DNA from: Limimaricola sp. G21655-S1
GTDB lineage: Bacteria > Pseudomonadota > Alphaproteobacteria > Rhodobacterales > Rhodobacteraceae
Direction: 5' to 3'
NCBI RefSeq assembly: GCF_027213785.1
Contig: NZ_JAPWGO010000007.1
Span: 123,226-187,225, forward strand
Length of the DNA: 64,000 nucleotides
The notes beneath the pieces were generated by a model. It was not told the DNA's origin, did no database searches, and saw nothing but the letters and a program-made list of their open reading frames with translations. Numbering within the stretch: position 1 is the first letter of the stretch; the number at the start of each line of letters is the position of its first letter. Positions 1-10,169 of this stretch are shown here, one piece after another. Made by a program: the position numbers and the translations under genes.

Positions 1-136
1 AGGTCGGCTCCCAGCGGGTCAGGAAGGCCGCCGAATCGCGACGCAGCGCCGCCCAGGCCCGGAAGTCGCCATGCACGGGCGGGCGCAAAACGAGCCGCTC
101 GGTCTCGATCTGGACCCGCCGGCGCTGGCCGAGCAT
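1..136 (-). CDS. GNAT-family N-acetyltransferase, N-terminal part (cut by window edge)
   Basis: Only the first 45 codons lie inside the window. The reading begins MLGQRRRVQIETERLVLRPP and continues with a segment ending in FLTRWEPT. The pattern 'ETERLxLRPP' is the usual opening strand of RimJ/RimL-type GNAT acetyltransferases, which transfer an acetyl group from acetyl-CoA to protein N-termini or small amines. The ATG shares one base with the TGA of the M16 peptidase gene upstream (TGATG), so it is the last visible gene of the cox/thrC operon and probably translationally coupled. The acetyl-CoA binding loop lies outside the window, so the substrate cannot be inferred. Confidence 0.75.
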   Translation of the reverse strand, partial: MLGQRRRVQIETERLVLRPPVHGDFRAWAALRRDSAAFLTRWEPT

Positions 137-1401
137 CAGGCGGCGAGCCTTTCCTTCAGCTCCTCCAGACGCGGCGCGGTCTCGGCCGGTCCATAGAGCG
201 CCAGCGCGCTGCCCGCCCCGCCCGCGGCATGGGCGGCGAATTCGCGCACCGCCTCGACGGTGACGGCATCGATCTTCTCGACCGCCTCCTCGACCGCCGG
301 CACGCGCCCCCAGATCGCGAGCATCCGCGCCAGACGCTCGGCCCGGTTCGAGGGGCTCTCCAGCCCCATCAGCATCCCGGCCTTCATCTGCGCCCGGGCG
401 CGGGCCACCTCGGCCTCGCTCATGTCGCCCGCCGCGCGCTTCATCTCGTCCATCGTGATCCGTGCCAGATCGCCGATCTCCTCAGCCGAGGTGCCGGCAT
501 AGATCGTGGTCATGCCGGTATCCTCGTAGGCCCCGGCCTGCGCGAAGATGGTGTAGCACAGCCCCCGGTCCTCGCGGATCTTCTGGAACAGCCGCGAGGA
601 CATGCCGCCGCCAAGCGCGGTGGCATAGATCTGCGCGGTGTAGATCGCCGGGTCGCGGTAATGCGGACCTTCCAGCGCCATCGCGAAATGCACCTGCTCG
701 AGCGGCTTGATGACCCGCCTCTCGCCGCCCATGAAGCGCGCGGGCGGCTGGATCGGCGCGGTGACGCGCGGCGCCAGCCCGCCGAACAGACGCTCGGCCG
801 CGCGCACGATCTCGTCGTGATCCACGTCCCCCGCGGCCGAAAGGATCAGCTGGCCCGGCCCGTAATGCGACCGGGTGAAATCCTGCAGATCGGCGCGGCT
901 GAACTGCGCAACACGCTCGGCCGGGCCGAGAATGGTTCGACCCAACGGCTGGTCCGGATAGGCCTCTTCCTGAAGCCAGTCGAAGATGATGTCGTCGGGC
1001 GTGTCCAGCGCCTGGCCGATCTCCTGGAGGATCACGCCGCGCTCGACCTCGATCTCCTCTTCCGAGAACACCGGGTTCAGCAGGATATCCGAGATCACGT
1101 CGAGCGCGAGCCCCACATCCTGCCCCAGCACGCGAGCATAATAGGCGGTCATCTCCCGCGAGGTATAGGCGTTGATGTAGCCGCCCACATCCTCGATCGC
1201 CTCGGCGATGGCGAGCGCCGAGCGTGTCTTGGTGCCCTTGAAGGCCATGTGCTCGAGGAAATGCGCGATGCCGTTCTGATCCGCCGTCTCGTGGCGTCCG
1301 CCAGCCAGCACCCAGATGCCGATCGAGGCCGATTGCAGCCCCGGCATCCGCTCCGTGGCGATGCGGAAACCATTGGACAGGGTGTGAAGCTGGACACTCA
1401 C
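136..1401 (-). CDS. M16 family zinc peptidase (mitochondrial processing peptidase-like)
   Basis: This is a 421-residue protein of the pitrilysin/insulinase family. The inverted zinc motif HFLEH is at residues 47-51, and the third ligand is Glu127 in the segment RGVILQEIGQ. The length fits the bacterial one-domain homologues of the mitochondrial processing peptidase beta subunit. A C-terminal M16 half with the glycine-rich loop GGGMSSRLFQKIRED follows. These enzymes act as cytosolic or processing oligopeptidases; the substrate here is unknown. Its ATG overlaps the thrC stop by four bases (ATGA), and the next gene overlaps its own stop. The thrC-M16-GNAT order is common in Rhodobacterales from general knowledge. 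Confidence 0.9.
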   Translation of the reverse strand: MSVQLHTLSNGFRIATERMPGLQSASIGIWVLAGGRHETADQNGIAHFLEHMAFKGTKTRSALAIAEAIEDVGGYINAYTSREMTAYYARVLGQDVGLALDVISDILLNPVFSEEEIEVERGVILQEIGQALDTPDDIIFDWLQEEAYPDQPLGRTILGPAERVAQFSRADLQDFTRSHYGPGQLILSAAGDVDHDEIVRAAERLFGGLAPRVTAPIQPPARFMGGERRVIKPLEQVHFAMALEGPHYRDPAIYTAQIYATALGGGMSSRLFQKIREDRGLCYTIFAQAGAYEDTGMTTIYAGTSAEEIGDLARITMDEMKRAAGDMSEAEVARARAQMKAGMLMGLESPSNRAERLARMLAIWGRVPAVEEAVEKIDAVTVEAVREFAAHAAGGAGSALALYGPAETAPRLEELKERLAA

Positions 1402-2786
1402 CGCGCGATCTTCTCCCGAATGACGGATTGCAGGGCCGCGAGATCGTTCTCGACCTGCGTCACCCGCTCCGCACGGTCATACAGCCCCGCCATCCGGGTT
1501 GGAAGGGGCGGCCGGATCGTGGTGGCGGCCTCGACCGCGTCGGGGAACTTGGCCGGATGCGCGGTGGCGAGGGTGACCATCGGGTTCGCGCCGAGATGTG
1601 CCTCGGCCACGTGCACACCCACCGCCGAATGCGGGCAGAGCAGTTCACCGGTCTGCTCGTGGATGCGACGGATCGTCTCGCGTGTATCCTCCTCGGTGGC
1701 GCGGCCCGAGGCGAAGCTGTCGCGCAGCCGGCCGATCGCGCCCTGGCTCACGGCGAAACCGCCATTCGCCTTCAGCTCGTCCATCAGCTGCGCCACGGCG
1801 GTACCGTCGCGGCCATAGGCATCCCACAAGGCCCGCTCGAAGTTCGAGGAGACCTGGATGTCCATCGAGGGACTGATGGTCGGCGTCACGCCCGACTTGC
1901 GATGCTCGCCGTTCTCGATGGTGCGGTGCAGGATGTCGTTGCGATTGGTGGCGATGACCAGCCGACCGATCGTCAGGCCCATCCGCCGGGCGATGTCACC
2001 CGCATAGATGTCGCCGAAATTGCCGGTGGGTACCGTGAAGTCGATTTCGCGATGCGGCGCGCCAAGGCTGGTGGCGGCCGTGAAATAGTAGACCACCTGC
2101 GCCAGCACCCGGCCCCAGTTGATCGAGTTCACGCCCGCAAGCCGCACCTCGTCGCGGAAGACGAAATCGTTGAACATGTCCTTGAGCGCGGCCTGACAAT
2201 CGTCGAAATCGCCGGTCACCGCGAGGGTGTGGACGTTCTTTTCGCGCGGAGTGGTCATCTGCCGGCGCTGCACCTCGGAGATCCGCTCATGCGGGTAGAG
2301 GATCACCACGTCGACATTGGCGAGCCCGCGAAACGCCTCGATCGCCGCCGAGCCGGTATCGCCCGAGGTGGCACCAACGATGGTGATACGCTCGCCGGAG
2401 CGCTCAAGCGATGCCTGAAACAGCTGACCAATCAGCTGCATGGCAAAGTCCTTGAAGGCCAGGGTCGGCCCGTGGAACAGCTCCAGCAGGTGATGGTTCG
2501 GCCCGAGCTGGCTGAGTGGCGCCCGCGCCGGATGCGCAAAGCTCGCATAGGCCCTAGCGATCAGGCGGCGGAACTCGTCATCGGAGAAGGCGTCGCCGAT
2601 GAAGGGGCGCATCACCCGAAAGGCCACCTCCTCGTAGGGCTGACCCGCCATGGCCGCGATCTGCGCGCGATCGAACATCGGCACGGTTTCGGGGACATAG
2701 AGACCGCCATCGCGGGCGAGGCCGGTTAGCATCGCCTCCTCGAAGGAAAGGCTCGGGGCCTGGCCGCGGGTCGAGACATAGCGCAT
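1398..2786 (-). CDS. thrC: Threonine synthase
   Basis: PLP enzyme converting O-phosphohomoserine to threonine in the last step of threonine synthesis. The product is 462 residues, typical of the long proteobacterial ThrC class. The N-terminal segment MRYVSTRGQAPSLSF is characteristic, and the PLP lysine is Lys112 in GPTLAFKDFAMQ. Further conserved segments are GATSGDTGSAA and VPTGNFGD. The start at 2786 is preferred to an upstream in-frame ATG because an AAGGA ribosome site precedes it and the leading residues of the longer form are not conserved-looking. It begins 17 bases after the surf1 stop, so it is cotranscribed with the oxidase assembly genes. Confidence 0.95.
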   Translation of the reverse strand: MRYVSTRGQAPSLSFEEAMLTGLARDGGLYVPETVPMFDRAQIAAMAGQPYEEVAFRVMRPFIGDAFSDDEFRRLIARAYASFAHPARAPLSQLGPNHHLLELFHGPTLAFKDFAMQLIGQLFQASLERSGERITIVGATSGDTGSAAIEAFRGLANVDVVILYPHERISEVQRRQMTTPREKNVHTLAVTGDFDDCQAALKDMFNDFVFRDEVRLAGVNSINWGRVLAQVVYYFTAATSLGAPHREIDFTVPTGNFGDIYAGDIARRMGLTIGRLVIATNRNDILHRTIENGEHRKSGVTPTISPSMDIQVSSNFERALWDAYGRDGTAVAQLMDELKANGGFAVSQGAIGRLRDSFASGRATEEDTRETIRRIHEQTGELLCPHSAVGVHVAEAHLGANPMVTLATAHPAKFPDAVEAATTIRPPLPTRMAGLYDRAERVTQVENDLAALQSVIREKIAR

Positions 2787-2803
2787 GGGTCTGTCCTTCG
2801 AAG

Positions 2804-3472
2804 TCAGGACGCGGCGCGGCGGCCGCGCCACAGGAAGAATCCGGTCATCACGGCCCAGACGGCGGCCAGCGAGAACCAGGTGATGGCGTAACCGAGGTGG
2901 TCGTTCGGCACGGCGCCGCTGTCAAGCGGCATGGGCGCGGTTCCGATCGCCGGCGTGATGCGACGCGCCACCACCAGAAGCGGCGCGGTGCCGAGCGCCG
3001 CGGCCATCGGCCCGACGTCGCGGGCATACCAGATATTGGCGGCCGTGTCGGGGGCCGGGGTCCAATCGTCGACCTCCTGCGGCCAATGCAGGTTTCCGGT
3101 GATCATCGCTTTCGGCGTGGCGCGGCTCAGATCCTTGGCCCCGAGCGGCACGAAGCCCAGATCGGCCATGACACGGCGCCCGCCGGTCTCGAGCACGCCG
3201 ATCACCCGGTAACCCGGCCCGTCGGCGGCGCTGAGCACGTGGATCTCCTCGCCGGTGAGCCGTCCCTCCGCCACCACCGGCAAGAAGCGCTGCGCCTGCG
3301 GATCGGCGGTGCCGACGCCCGAGAGCGGCACGGGGGCGGCGAGGATGCGCGCGTCGAGATCGGCGAGGATCGCGGTCTTCCAACTCAGGCGCTGGACCTG
3401 CCAGACCCCGAGGCCGATCAGGATCGCGCAGCCCAGGACGCCCATCAGCAGCGGTAGAACAATGCGTCGCAT
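2804..3472 (-). CDS. surf1: SURF1-family cytochrome c oxidase assembly protein
   Basis: Inner-membrane assembly factor for heme-copper cytochrome c oxidase (heme a insertion into subunit I in studied systems). The 222-residue product shows the SURF1 architecture: an N-terminal membrane helix (about residues 4-24, followed by GVWQVQRLSWK), a periplasmic region, and a C-terminal helix around 190-212 ending in WRGRRAAS. The motif HLGYAITWFSLA before the second helix is typical. The start at 3472 was chosen because GGAGA precedes it and the longer open frame upstream is a read-through of coding-biased DNA. It lies between coxC and thrC, separated from coxC by a hairpin. Confidence 0.9.
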   Translation of the reverse strand: MRRIVLPLLMGVLGCAILIGLGVWQVQRLSWKTAILADLDARILAAPVPLSGVGTADPQAQRFLPVVAEGRLTGEEIHVLSAADGPGYRVIGVLETGGRRVMADLGFVPLGAKDLSRATPKAMITGNLHWPQEVDDWTPAPDTAANIWYARDVGPMAAALGTAPLLVVARRITPAIGTAPMPLDSGAVPNDHLGYAITWFSLAAVWAVMTGFFLWRGRRAAS

Positions 3473-3490
3473 CTTGTCTCCGGAAACGAG

Positions 3491-3518
3491 AAGGACGCGC
3501 GAGAGGGCCCGCGCGTCC
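3491..3518 (-). terminator. Hairpin between coxC and surf1
   Basis: On the minus strand a perfect nine-base stem GGACGCGCG / CGCGCGTCC encloses an eight-base loop and is followed by TTCTC. It lies just after the coxC stop. It may be a weak terminator or a processing site that lowers expression of surf1-thrC relative to the oxidase subunits. The weak T-tract makes full termination uncertain. Confidence 0.45.
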
Positions 3519-3560
3519 GTGTTGGGTGGGCTGTCGTGGCGGGCGCGAGGCCCTGCCGTA

Positions 3561-4361
3561 TCAGCTGCCCCAGACGTAGATCGAGAAGAACAGGAACAGC
3601 CACACCACATCGACGAAGTGCCAGTACCAGGCCGCCGCCTCGAAGCCGACATGCTTCTCCGGGGTGAAATCGCCGCGCTGCAGGCGGTACAGGCAGACCG
3701 CAAGGAAGATCGTGCCGATGATCACATGCGCGCCGTGAAAGCCGGTCGCCATGAAGAACACGCCGCCATAGACGTTGCCGCCGAAGCTGAACGGCGCTTC
3801 CCAGTATTCCAGGGCCTGGAACGCGGTGAAGATCACGCCGAGACCGATGGCGATCAGCAGACCGTTGCGCATGTCCTTGCGGTTGTTCTCGTGCACCAGC
3901 GCGTGGTGCGCCCAAGTCGCCGCCGCGCCGGAGCACAGCAGGATCAGCGTGTTGATCAGCGGCAGGTGCCAGGGATCGAAGGTGGTGATGCCCTCGGGCG
4001 GCCAGGTGCCGTCGACCATCGGGCTCTCGGGGCCCATAGGGTAGAGCGCGTTCTTGAAGAAGGCCCAGAACCATGCCGCGAAGAACATGACCTCGGACAT
4101 GATGAACATGATGAAGCCGTAGCGCAGACCGATCCGGACCACCGGGGTGTGGTCGCCCTGGCGGCTTTCGCCGATCACGTCGGCCCACCAGCCATACATG
4201 GTGTAGAGCACCGCCGCGAGGCCGATCAGGAACAGCCAGGGGCCGGAGCCGTGCATCCAGACGACCGCGCCGAACAGCATGGCGAAGGCGCCGGCGGCCG
4301 ACAGGAACGGCCAGATGGACGGGGCCAGGATGTGATAATCGTGGTTCTTTTCATGCGCCAT
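3561..4361 (-). CDS. coxC: Cytochrome c oxidase subunit III
   Basis: Subunit III of the aa3-type cytochrome c oxidase (ctaE), an inner-membrane protein that stabilises the catalytic subunits. The 266-residue length and the seven hydrophobic segments fit. Recognisable conserved segments are [33 protein letters not shown] and [17 protein letters not shown], the last one being the C-terminal signature of the family. It follows the ctaG-type gene by 25 bases in the same operon. Subunit I is not in the window, which is normal for Paracoccus/Rhodobacter-type genomes where ctaD is elsewhere. Confidence 0.97.
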   Translation of the reverse strand: MAHEKNHDYHILAPSIWPFLSAAGAFAMLFGAVVWMHGSGPWLFLIGLAAVLYTMYGWWADVIGESRQGDHTPVVRIGLRYGFIMFIMSEVMFFAAWFWAFFKNALYPMGPESPMVDGTWPPEGITTFDPWHLPLINTLILLCSGAAATWAHHALVHENNRKDMRNGLLIAIGLGVIFTAFQALEYWEAPFSFGGNVYGGVFFMATGFHGAHVIIGTIFLAVCLYRLQRGDFTPEKHVGFEAAAWYWHFVDVVWLFLFFSIYVWGS

Positions 4362-4386
4362 TCGTTCGGTCCCTCGGGCCTTTCGT

Positions 4387-5001
4387 TCAGTTCGTGTCTA
4401 TCGCCTGAGCGGCGGTGCGTGTCAAAGACTCGTTGCCCGGCGCCAGTGCCGCCGTCTCCGTGTCCTCGGGCAGGTCGATCTCGTAGAAGGTGTAGCTCAG
4501 CGTGATCTCGTGGACATACTTGGCCTCGCGATCCTCGACGATCTCGGGGTCCACGAAGAAGCTGACCGGCATCAGCACCGTCTCGCCGGGCTGCAGCACC
4601 TGCTCGGTGAAGCAGAAGCATTCGATCTTCTCGAAATAGCCGCCGGCCGAATAGGGCGCGACATTGTAGCTCGCCTGACCGGCGACGGCCCGCTCGGTCG
4701 GGTTGTGCGCCTCGTAGAAGGCGAGGCCCGTCTCGCCGATCCTGATCTCCATCTCGCGTTCGACCGGCTTGAACTCCCACGGCATGCCGCGGTCGAGCGA
4801 GGCGTCGAAGCGCACGGTGATGGTCTGGTCGAGCACCGTGTCCGATCCCGCCTCGGCCACCGAGGTGGCGCCGCCGAAGCCGGTGACGCGGCAGAACCAC
4901 GAGTAGAATGGCACGGCCGCCCAGGCCAGGGCGCCCATCACGACGACCACGCCGACCATCTGCAGCGCGGTACGGCGCAGCTTGCGGTCGCGATCGGTCA
5001 T
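4387..5001 (-). CDS. ctaG: Cytochrome c oxidase assembly protein CtaG/Cox11
   Basis: Membrane-anchored copper chaperone of the Cox11 family that delivers copper to the CuB site of subunit I. The 204-residue protein has an N-terminal membrane helix (about 15-35) and a periplasmic Cox11 domain. The copper-binding motif is visible as ECFCFTEQ, preceded by YFEKI, and followed by the conserved [10 protein letters not shown] segment. A further cysteine occurs in [12 protein letters not shown] near the membrane, as in the family. Its ATG overlaps the TGA of the small membrane gene upstream (ATGA). Nothing looks truncated. Confidence 0.95.
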   Translation of the reverse strand: MTDRDRKLRRTALQMVGVVVVMGALAWAAVPFYSWFCRVTGFGGATSVAEAGSDTVLDQTITVRFDASLDRGMPWEFKPVEREMEIRIGETGLAFYEAHNPTERAVAGQASYNVAPYSAGGYFEKIECFCFTEQVLQPGETVLMPVSFFVDPEIVEDREAKYVHEITLSYTFYEIDLPEDTETAALAPGNESLTRTAAQAIDTN

Positions 5002-5201
5002 TGCGCGGCCCCCTCCTGCGGCACGAGCTGCGGGCGCGCCACGTGATCGAAGCGCTCCAGCTCGACGATCGAGCCGAGCGACAACGTCTTGACCACGGTC
5101 AGGCCGAAGATCAGGGCGACGAAGCCCACGAGCAGCAGCCCGACGCCCCAGTTGCGGCCCCGCCGGCGGTGATGCAGTTCATGTTCGACACGCATGGACA
5201 T
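4998..5201 (-). CDS. Small single-span membrane protein of the cox operon
   Basis: This 67-residue protein starts MSMRVEHELHHRRRGRNWG and has one clear membrane helix (about residues 19-41, VGLLLVGFVALIFGLTVV). The N-terminus is basic and histidine-rich, so it should face the cytoplasm, and the C-terminal tail is short. A gene of this size and position between ctaB and ctaG occurs in alphaproteobacterial oxidase operons and is sometimes named CoxF; that identity is recalled, not shown by a motif. The ATGA overlap with ctaG supports coupled expression and a role in oxidase assembly. Confidence 0.8.
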   Translation of the reverse strand: MSMRVEHELHHRRRGRNWGVGLLLVGFVALIFGLTVVKTLSLGSIVELERFDHVARPQLVPQEGAAQ

Positions 5202-5207
5202 GTCTCC

Positions 5208-6176
5208 TTATGCCCCGACCAGCCCCGACAGGATCTGCCAGGAACCACCCCAGGGACGTAGCGCCGCCTCGATCAGAAGCGCGCCGAAATGCAGGAAGAG
5301 ATAGCCGAGCGAGATCTTGAAGACCTTCTTCTCGGCGGCGTAGCCATCGGCCTCGGCCTGCTCCTCGCTGCGACGGAACAGCTGCCACGCACCGCCCAGG
5401 AACTGCAGGTTCAGCACCAAAGCGATGGCGAGGTAGATCGGCCCGCCGATCGACGTGAATCCTAGGCCCAGCGCCACCGGCACCAGAAGCACGGTGTATG
5501 CGAGGATATGGCGGCGGGTCGAGCGGCGGCCATGCGTCTCGGTCAGCATCGGCACGCCCGCATCGCCGTAATCCGACTTCACGAACAGCGCCAGCGCCCA
5601 GAAATGCGGCGGCGTCCACATGAAGGTCAGCGCGAACATCAGCACGCTTTCGATGGCGATGTCGCCGGTGGCGGCCGCCCAGCCGATCATCGGAGGAAAG
5701 GCCCCCGCGGCGCCGCCGATGACGATGTTCTGCGGCGTCGAGCGCTTGAGCCACATCGTGTAGATCACGGCGTAGAAGAAGATGGTGAAGGCCAGCAGCC
5801 CCGCGGCGAGAGGGCCGGCGGCGAGGAACAGCACCAGCACCGAGAAGCCCGACAGCGCGAGGCCCAGCGCCAGCGCGTCGCCCGGCGTGGTCTTGCCAGC
5901 GGGGATCGGGCGGCTCTTGGTGCGGCGCATGATCGCGTCGATGTCGGCATCCCACCACATGTTGAGCGCGCCGGAGGCGCCGCCGCCCACCGCGATGCAC
6001 AGGATCGCCACGAAGCCCAGGAACGGATTCACCGCGACGGGGGCCACCAGCAGGCCCACCAGCGCGGTGAAGACCACGAGCGACATCACCCGCGGCTTGA
6101 GCAGCGCAAAGTAGTCCTTGAGCCCGGCCTCGGGGGCCCCGGGATAGCTCAGATCGGTCATGCTGGCATCGGTCAT
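5208..6176 (-). CDS. ctaB: Heme O synthase (protoheme IX farnesyltransferase)
   Basis: UbiA-family prenyltransferase that adds a farnesyl group to heme b to make heme O, the precursor of heme A for the oxidase. The 322-residue product has multiple membrane helices. The first polyprenyl/Mg binding motif is visible in [15 protein letters not shown], and SRPIPAG follows it as expected. The start at 6176 is chosen for the GGGAG ribosome site; a second ATG five codons later (6161) is possible. It follows ctaC after a 172-base gap and is followed by the small membrane protein after six bases. Confidence 0.95.
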   Translation of the reverse strand: MTDASMTDLSYPGAPEAGLKDYFALLKPRVMSLVVFTALVGLLVAPVAVNPFLGFVAILCIAVGGGASGALNMWWDADIDAIMRRTKSRPIPAGKTTPGDALALGLALSGFSVLVLFLAAGPLAAGLLAFTIFFYAVIYTMWLKRSTPQNIVIGGAAGAFPPMIGWAAATGDIAIESVLMFALTFMWTPPHFWALALFVKSDYGDAGVPMLTETHGRRSTRRHILAYTVLLVPVALGLGFTSIGGPIYLAIALVLNLQFLGGAWQLFRRSEEQAEADGYAAEKKVFKISLGYLFLHFGALLIEAALRPWGGSWQILSGLVGA

Positions 6177-6348
6177 GCGGGCTCCCGTCCGGCGGTCATC
6201 ATCCGCCGTGGCTGCTGGCGCGGTCGCGGGGTGCCTCGACCCCGGCTGCGCGGCCGGGCGGTCCCGGCCGGTCGTCATGTCGAATGGCGGCGGCGCCGCC
6301 CCGTGGGGCGGGCGCCTGCGCGCCCTGCCCCTCGGTTCACTAACCGGC

Positions 6349-7206
6349 TCAGGCCGGGAACTCTTCCTTGGCGCCCGCGAGCCACTGCTCGTAGGCCTCC
6401 GGGCTCACCACCTTGACGGTGATCGGCATATAGGCGTGATCCTTGCCGCAAAGCTCAGAGCACTGGCCGAAATAGACGCCTTCCTGCTCGGCCTCGAACC
6501 ACAGCTGGGCGATCCGGCCCGGCACCGCGTCCTGCTTCACGCCGAAGGCGGGAATGGTCCAGGAATGGATCACGTCGGCGGCGGTCACGTCCATCACCAC
6601 GGTCGCGCCCACGGGGACCACCACGGCGGTATCGGTCGCCAGCTTGAACTCGTCGGCGCCGTAGCCGGCCTCGTTCAGCTCGGCCAGGATCTCTTCGTTG
6701 AGGTTGCCCATGCCCGCGCCGATCATGAAGCTCTCGAAGGCGACCTCCTCGTCGGGATACTCGTAGCCCCAGTACCACTGGAAGCCGGTCACCTTGATGT
6801 GCACGTCGCCCTCGGGGATCTCCTGCTGGTCGAACAGCACCGGCAGGGAGAAGGCGCCGATGAAGATCAGGATGACGATCGGCACCACGGTCCAGGCGAT
6901 CTCGAGCGGCGAGTTGTGGGTGAAGGTCGCCGGATTCGGATTGGACTTGCGGTTGTAGCGCAGGATCACGAAGGCCAGCAGGCCGGTGACGAAGAGCGTG
7001 ATCGCGGTGATGATGACGAGCAGCATCCCGTCGAGCCAGTGGATGTCGCGCGCCAGCTTGGTCGCGGCGGGCTGCCAGCCCACGGCCCCATCGACCGGAC
7101 GGCCGATGATCGGCAGTTCGGCGATCGTCTCCTGTGCCGAGACCATGCTCGCCGTCAGTGTGGCGGCGGCGGTCCCGAGCACGGCGAGGGGCTTTGTGAG
7201 GTGCAT
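6349..7206 (-). CDS. coxB: Cytochrome c oxidase subunit II
   Basis: CuA-bearing subunit II (ctaC), which accepts electrons from cytochrome c in the periplasm. The 285-residue precursor has a signal peptide ([20 protein letters not shown], cleavage likely after SAQ), two membrane helices (one beginning near [16 protein letters not shown]), and a cupredoxin domain. The CuA ligands are in [17 protein letters not shown]. The start at 7206 is preceded by AAGG; the very long open frame upstream in this reading frame runs antisense to tldD and is not coding. It is the first gene of the cox operon, with its promoter in the gap shared with tldD. Confidence 0.96.
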   Translation of the reverse strand: MHLTKPLAVLGTAAATLTASMVSAQETIAELPIIGRPVDGAVGWQPAATKLARDIHWLDGMLLVIITAITLFVTGLLAFVILRYNRKSNPNPATFTHNSPLEIAWTVVPIVILIFIGAFSLPVLFDQQEIPEGDVHIKVTGFQWYWGYEYPDEEVAFESFMIGAGMGNLNEEILAELNEAGYGADEFKLATDTAVVVPVGATVVMDVTAADVIHSWTIPAFGVKQDAVPGRIAQLWFEAEQEGVYFGQCSELCGKDHAYMPITVKVVSPEAYEQWLAGAKEEFPA

Positions 7207-7395
7207 GTCTCTACCTTGCGTGTGTGGCGTAAGTCGGCGCCCCGAGGCCCCCGCCGCGGCGGAATCCCCTGTCGTCCGCGGGTCTATTCCCATAAACTGT
7301 CGCGCAGAACAAGCTGTCGGGTTGCGGCAAACGGACGCTCGCCCTACCTGCCCGTCGCCTTCATTCCCCGCCCAGAGCCCCGACGAGGACGCCAG
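7207..7395. promoter_or_regulatory. Divergent promoter region between coxB and tldD
   Basis: This 189-base gap separates two divergent genes and must hold promoters for both. A possible minus-strand promoter for coxB is TTGTTC, a 17-base spacer and GAATAG, but the match is weak. The tldD ribosome site GAGGA lies just before 7396. No clear operator palindrome was seen. Confidence 0.4.
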
Positions 7396-8829
7396 ATGAC
7401 CGCACGACAGGCCGAGCCCGCCTTCGATCCTTTCGCCACCCATCTCGACCGCGCCGCGGCATTGCGGCTGCTGCGCGAGGCGGTGGCCGGCGCCGATGAC
7501 GGCGAGCTGTTCCTCGAGCGTCGCCGCTCCGAGGTGCTGGGCTTCGACGATGGCCGTCTGAAGCACGCCAATTTCGATGCGGCCGAGGGCTTCGGCCTGC
7601 GCGCTGTGCGCGGCGAAACCTCGGGCTATGCGCATTCGACCAGTATCGACGAGGCGGCGCTGAAGCGTGCGGTGGCGACCGCGCGGCTCGCGGTGGGCGA
7701 TGGAGGCGGCAGCCTCGCGGAGGCCCCTGCCCGTACCAACAGGCACCTCTATACCGATGCCGACCCGATCGCCGGCGCCGCCTTCGGGGTGAAGGTCGAC
7801 CTCCTGCGCGAGATCGACGCCTTTGCCCGTGCGCTCGACCCGAAGGTGGTGCAGGTCACCGCGAGCCTCGCCGCCTCGCATCAGGAGGTGGCGATCCTGC
7901 GGCCCGAGGACGCTCTTTATACCGACATCCGCCCGATGGCGCGGATCTCGATCGGTGTCATCGTCGAGAAGGACGGACGCCGCGAGAGCGGCCATATGGG
8001 CGGCGGCGGCCGTTTCGGCCTCGACGGGTTGATGGCCCGCGATCACTGGGAGCCGGTGGTGCGCGAGGCGCTGCGCATCGCCCTGGTCAATCTCGACGCC
8101 GAGGCGGCACCCGCAGGCGTCATGGACGTGGTGCTGGGGCCGGGCTGGCCCGGGATCCTGCTGCACGAGGCGGTGGGGCACGGGCTCGAGGGCGACTTCA
8201 ATCGCAAGGGCTCCTCGGCCTTTGCCGGGCTGATGGGCAGCCAGGTCGCCGCCAAGGGCGTCACCGTGCTCGATGACGGCACCATCCCCGACCGGCGCGG
8301 CTCTCTCACCTTCGACGACGAAGGCACGCCTTCGAACCGCACCACGCTGATCGAGGACGGCAAGCTGGTGGGTTACATGCAAGACCGGCAGAACGCCCGG
8401 CTGATGGGCGTGGCCCCCACCGGCAATGGCCGTCGCGAGAGCTTTGCCCACACGCCGATGCCGCGCATGACCAACACCTACATGCTGGCGGGCAAGGACG
8501 ACCCGGCCGGGATGGTGGCGGATCTGAAGGACGGCATCTGGGCCGTGGGGTTCGGCGGCGGACAGGTCGACATCACGAGCGGCAAGTTCGTCTTTTCCTG
8601 TACCGAGGCCTACCGGGTGAAGAACGGCAAGATCGGCGCGCCGGTCAAGGGCGCGACGCTGATAGGCGACGGCGCCACGGCGCTGCAGAAGATCCGCGCC
8701 ATCGGCAACGATCTCGCGCTCGACCCCGGGATCGGCAATTGCGGCAAGGCCGGGCAATGGGTGCCGGTGGGGGTGGGGCAGCCCTCGCTGGCGATCGGCG
8801 GGCTGACGGTGGGCGGGTCGGGAAGCTGA
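7396..8829 (+). CDS. tldD: Metalloprotease TldD
   Basis: Peptidase U62 family metalloprotease; in studied bacteria TldD works with TldE/PmbA to process small modified peptides and antitoxins. The 477-residue length matches TldD, and the zinc site is in [13 protein letters not shown]. The C-terminal region [17 protein letters not shown] is the family signature. The start at 7396 follows GAGGA and gives [13 protein letters not shown]; an upstream read-through of nearly 1.2 kb in the same frame is antisense to coxB and rejected. No tldE/pmbA partner is in the window. Confidence 0.96.
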   Translation: MTARQAEPAFDPFATHLDRAAALRLLREAVAGADDGELFLERRRSEVLGFDDGRLKHANFDAAEGFGLRAVRGETSGYAHSTSIDEAALKRAVATARLAVGDGGGSLAEAPARTNRHLYTDADPIAGAAFGVKVDLLREIDAFARALDPKVVQVTASLAASHQEVAILRPEDALYTDIRPMARISIGVIVEKDGRRESGHMGGGGRFGLDGLMARDHWEPVVREALRIALVNLDAEAAPAGVMDVVLGPGWPGILLHEAVGHGLEGDFNRKGSSAFAGLMGSQVAAKGVTVLDDGTIPDRRGSLTFDDEGTPSNRTTLIEDGKLVGYMQDRQNARLMGVAPTGNGRRESFAHTPMPRMTNTYMLAGKDDPAGMVADLKDGIWAVGFGGGQVDITSGKFVFSCTEAYRVKNGKIGAPVKGATLIGDGATALQKIRAIGNDLALDPGIGNCGKAGQWVPVGVGQPSLAIGGLTVGGSGS

Positions 8830-8919
8830 GCCCCGCAGATCCCACCGCCATGCCCGCTGCGGTTTACGCCTCATTAACCGAGTCGCCTTAAACCTGAGCG
8901 GGCAACAGGCGAGGCGCGG

Positions 8920-10071
8920 ATGTCCCAGGAACCGACTTCTTCCGCTCACCCCCCACTCCCACCCACCTCGGAAGAAGACACGCTGTCCCGCCTCCGCCTG
9001 TTGCGCTCTCGCCGCGTGGGCATCGCCACCTACTGGCGCCTGATGGCCGAGCATGGTTCAGCTCGGGCCGCGCTGGAGGCGCTGCCCGACGTCGCCCGCG
9101 CTGCCGGCATCGAAGACTATGCCCCCTGCCCGGTCGAGGCCGCTCATGCCGAAATGGCGGCGGCCCGATCCGCAGGCGCGCATCTGCTGGCGCATGGCGA
9201 TCCGCTCTACCCTGCCGATCTCGCCGCCCTGCCCGACGCCCCGCCGCTCCTGTGGCTGCGCGGCCGCGCGGCCCTGCTGCGCCGCCCGATGCTGGCCCTG
9301 GTGGGTGCCCGAAACGCCTCGTCGCTGGGGCTGCGCATGGCGCGCCGGCTGGCGGCCGAGTTATCGGAGGCAGGCTGGATCGTGGTGTCGGGTCTGGCAC
9401 GCGGCATCGATGCGTACGCACACGAGGCCGCGTTGACCGGCGGCACCATCGCCGTCGCCGCGGGGGGCGTCGATGTCGTCTACCCGCCGGAGAACGCGGA
9501 TCTGACGGCGCGCATCGCCCGCGACGGGCTGATCCTGTCCGAACAGCCGCCCGGGCTCGTGCCGCAGGGGCGACATTTCCCGGCGCGCAACCGCATCGTC
9601 GCCGGGCTGTCGCGGGCGGTGCTGGTGGTCGAGGCGGCGGCGCGCTCGGGCAGTTTGATCACCGCGCGTGCCGGGCTCGATGCGGGGCGTGAGGTGATGG
9701 CGGTGCCGGGACACCCCTTCGATGCCCGCGCCGGCGGCTGCAACCTGCTGATCCGCGATGGGGCGACATTGGTCCGGGGCGCCCGGGACGTGCTCGACAT
9801 CATCGGTCGCATCGCGCCATCGGCATCGACGCTGCCAAAGTCCCCCGATGCGCCGCCGGAACCGCGCAAGGGCCCGAGCGAGGCGGTGTCGGCGCGCATT
9901 CTCGACCGGCTCGGCGCCGCGCCGCTTGCCGAAGATCAACTGCTGCGCGATCTCGGCCTGCCCGCCGCTCAGGTCAGCCAGGCGCTCGTCGATCTTGAAC
10001 TGTCGGGCCATGTCGCCCGACAGCCGGGCGGTCTGCTGGCGCGGCACGGCCCCGCGAATGGCGCGGGGTAA
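8920..10071 (+). CDS. dprA: DNA processing protein DprA
   Basis: Recombination mediator that loads RecA on incoming single-stranded DNA during natural transformation. The 383-residue protein has an N-terminal helical/SAM-like part, the Rossmann-like DprA core (about 110-300) with [27 protein letters not shown] and [11 protein letters not shown], and a C-terminal winged-helix (about 315-375, [20 protein letters not shown]). All three parts are present, so it looks functional. It lies between tldD and topA on the same strand. The dprA-topA adjacency is common in alphaproteobacteria. Confidence 0.95.
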   Translation: MSQEPTSSAHPPLPPTSEEDTLSRLRLLRSRRVGIATYWRLMAEHGSARAALEALPDVARAAGIEDYAPCPVEAAHAEMAAARSAGAHLLAHGDPLYPADLAALPDAPPLLWLRGRAALLRRPMLALVGARNASSLGLRMARRLAAELSEAGWIVVSGLARGIDAYAHEAALTGGTIAVAAGGVDVVYPPENADLTARIARDGLILSEQPPGLVPQGRHFPARNRIVAGLSRAVLVVEAAARSGSLITARAGLDAGREVMAVPGHPFDARAGGCNLLIRDGATLVRGARDVLDIIGRIAPSASTLPKSPDAPPEPRKGPSEAVSARILDRLGAAPLAEDQLLRDLGLPAAQVSQALVDLELSGHVARQPGGLLARHGPANGAG

Positions 10072-10099
10072 GCCCGAACGCCACCGGACAGAGGGCGCA

Positions 10100-10128
10100 T
10101 TGACATTGCGGCGGCCCCCGCCACATGT
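10100..10128 (+). promoter_or_regulatory. Candidate sigma-70-type promoter for topA
   Basis: TTGACA (10100-10105) and ACATGT (10123-10128) are separated by 17 bases and lie 42 bases before the topA ATG. The -35 is perfect; the -10 is weak, as often in GC-rich alphaproteobacteria. Confidence 0.45.
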
Positions 10129-10169
10129 TGCCCGCCCAAAGCGCCCCTCCCCTGTCCCGAGGATTCCCC

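Noticed and set aside
229..1818. A 529-codon plus-strand frame opposite the M16 peptidase and thrC
   Set aside because: It is antisense to two well-recognised genes, and its composition is the typical shadow of GC-rich coding DNA.
7207..9054. Extension of coxB to about 900 codons
   Set aside because: The extra part is antisense to tldD; the signal peptide and ribosome site place the true start at 7206.
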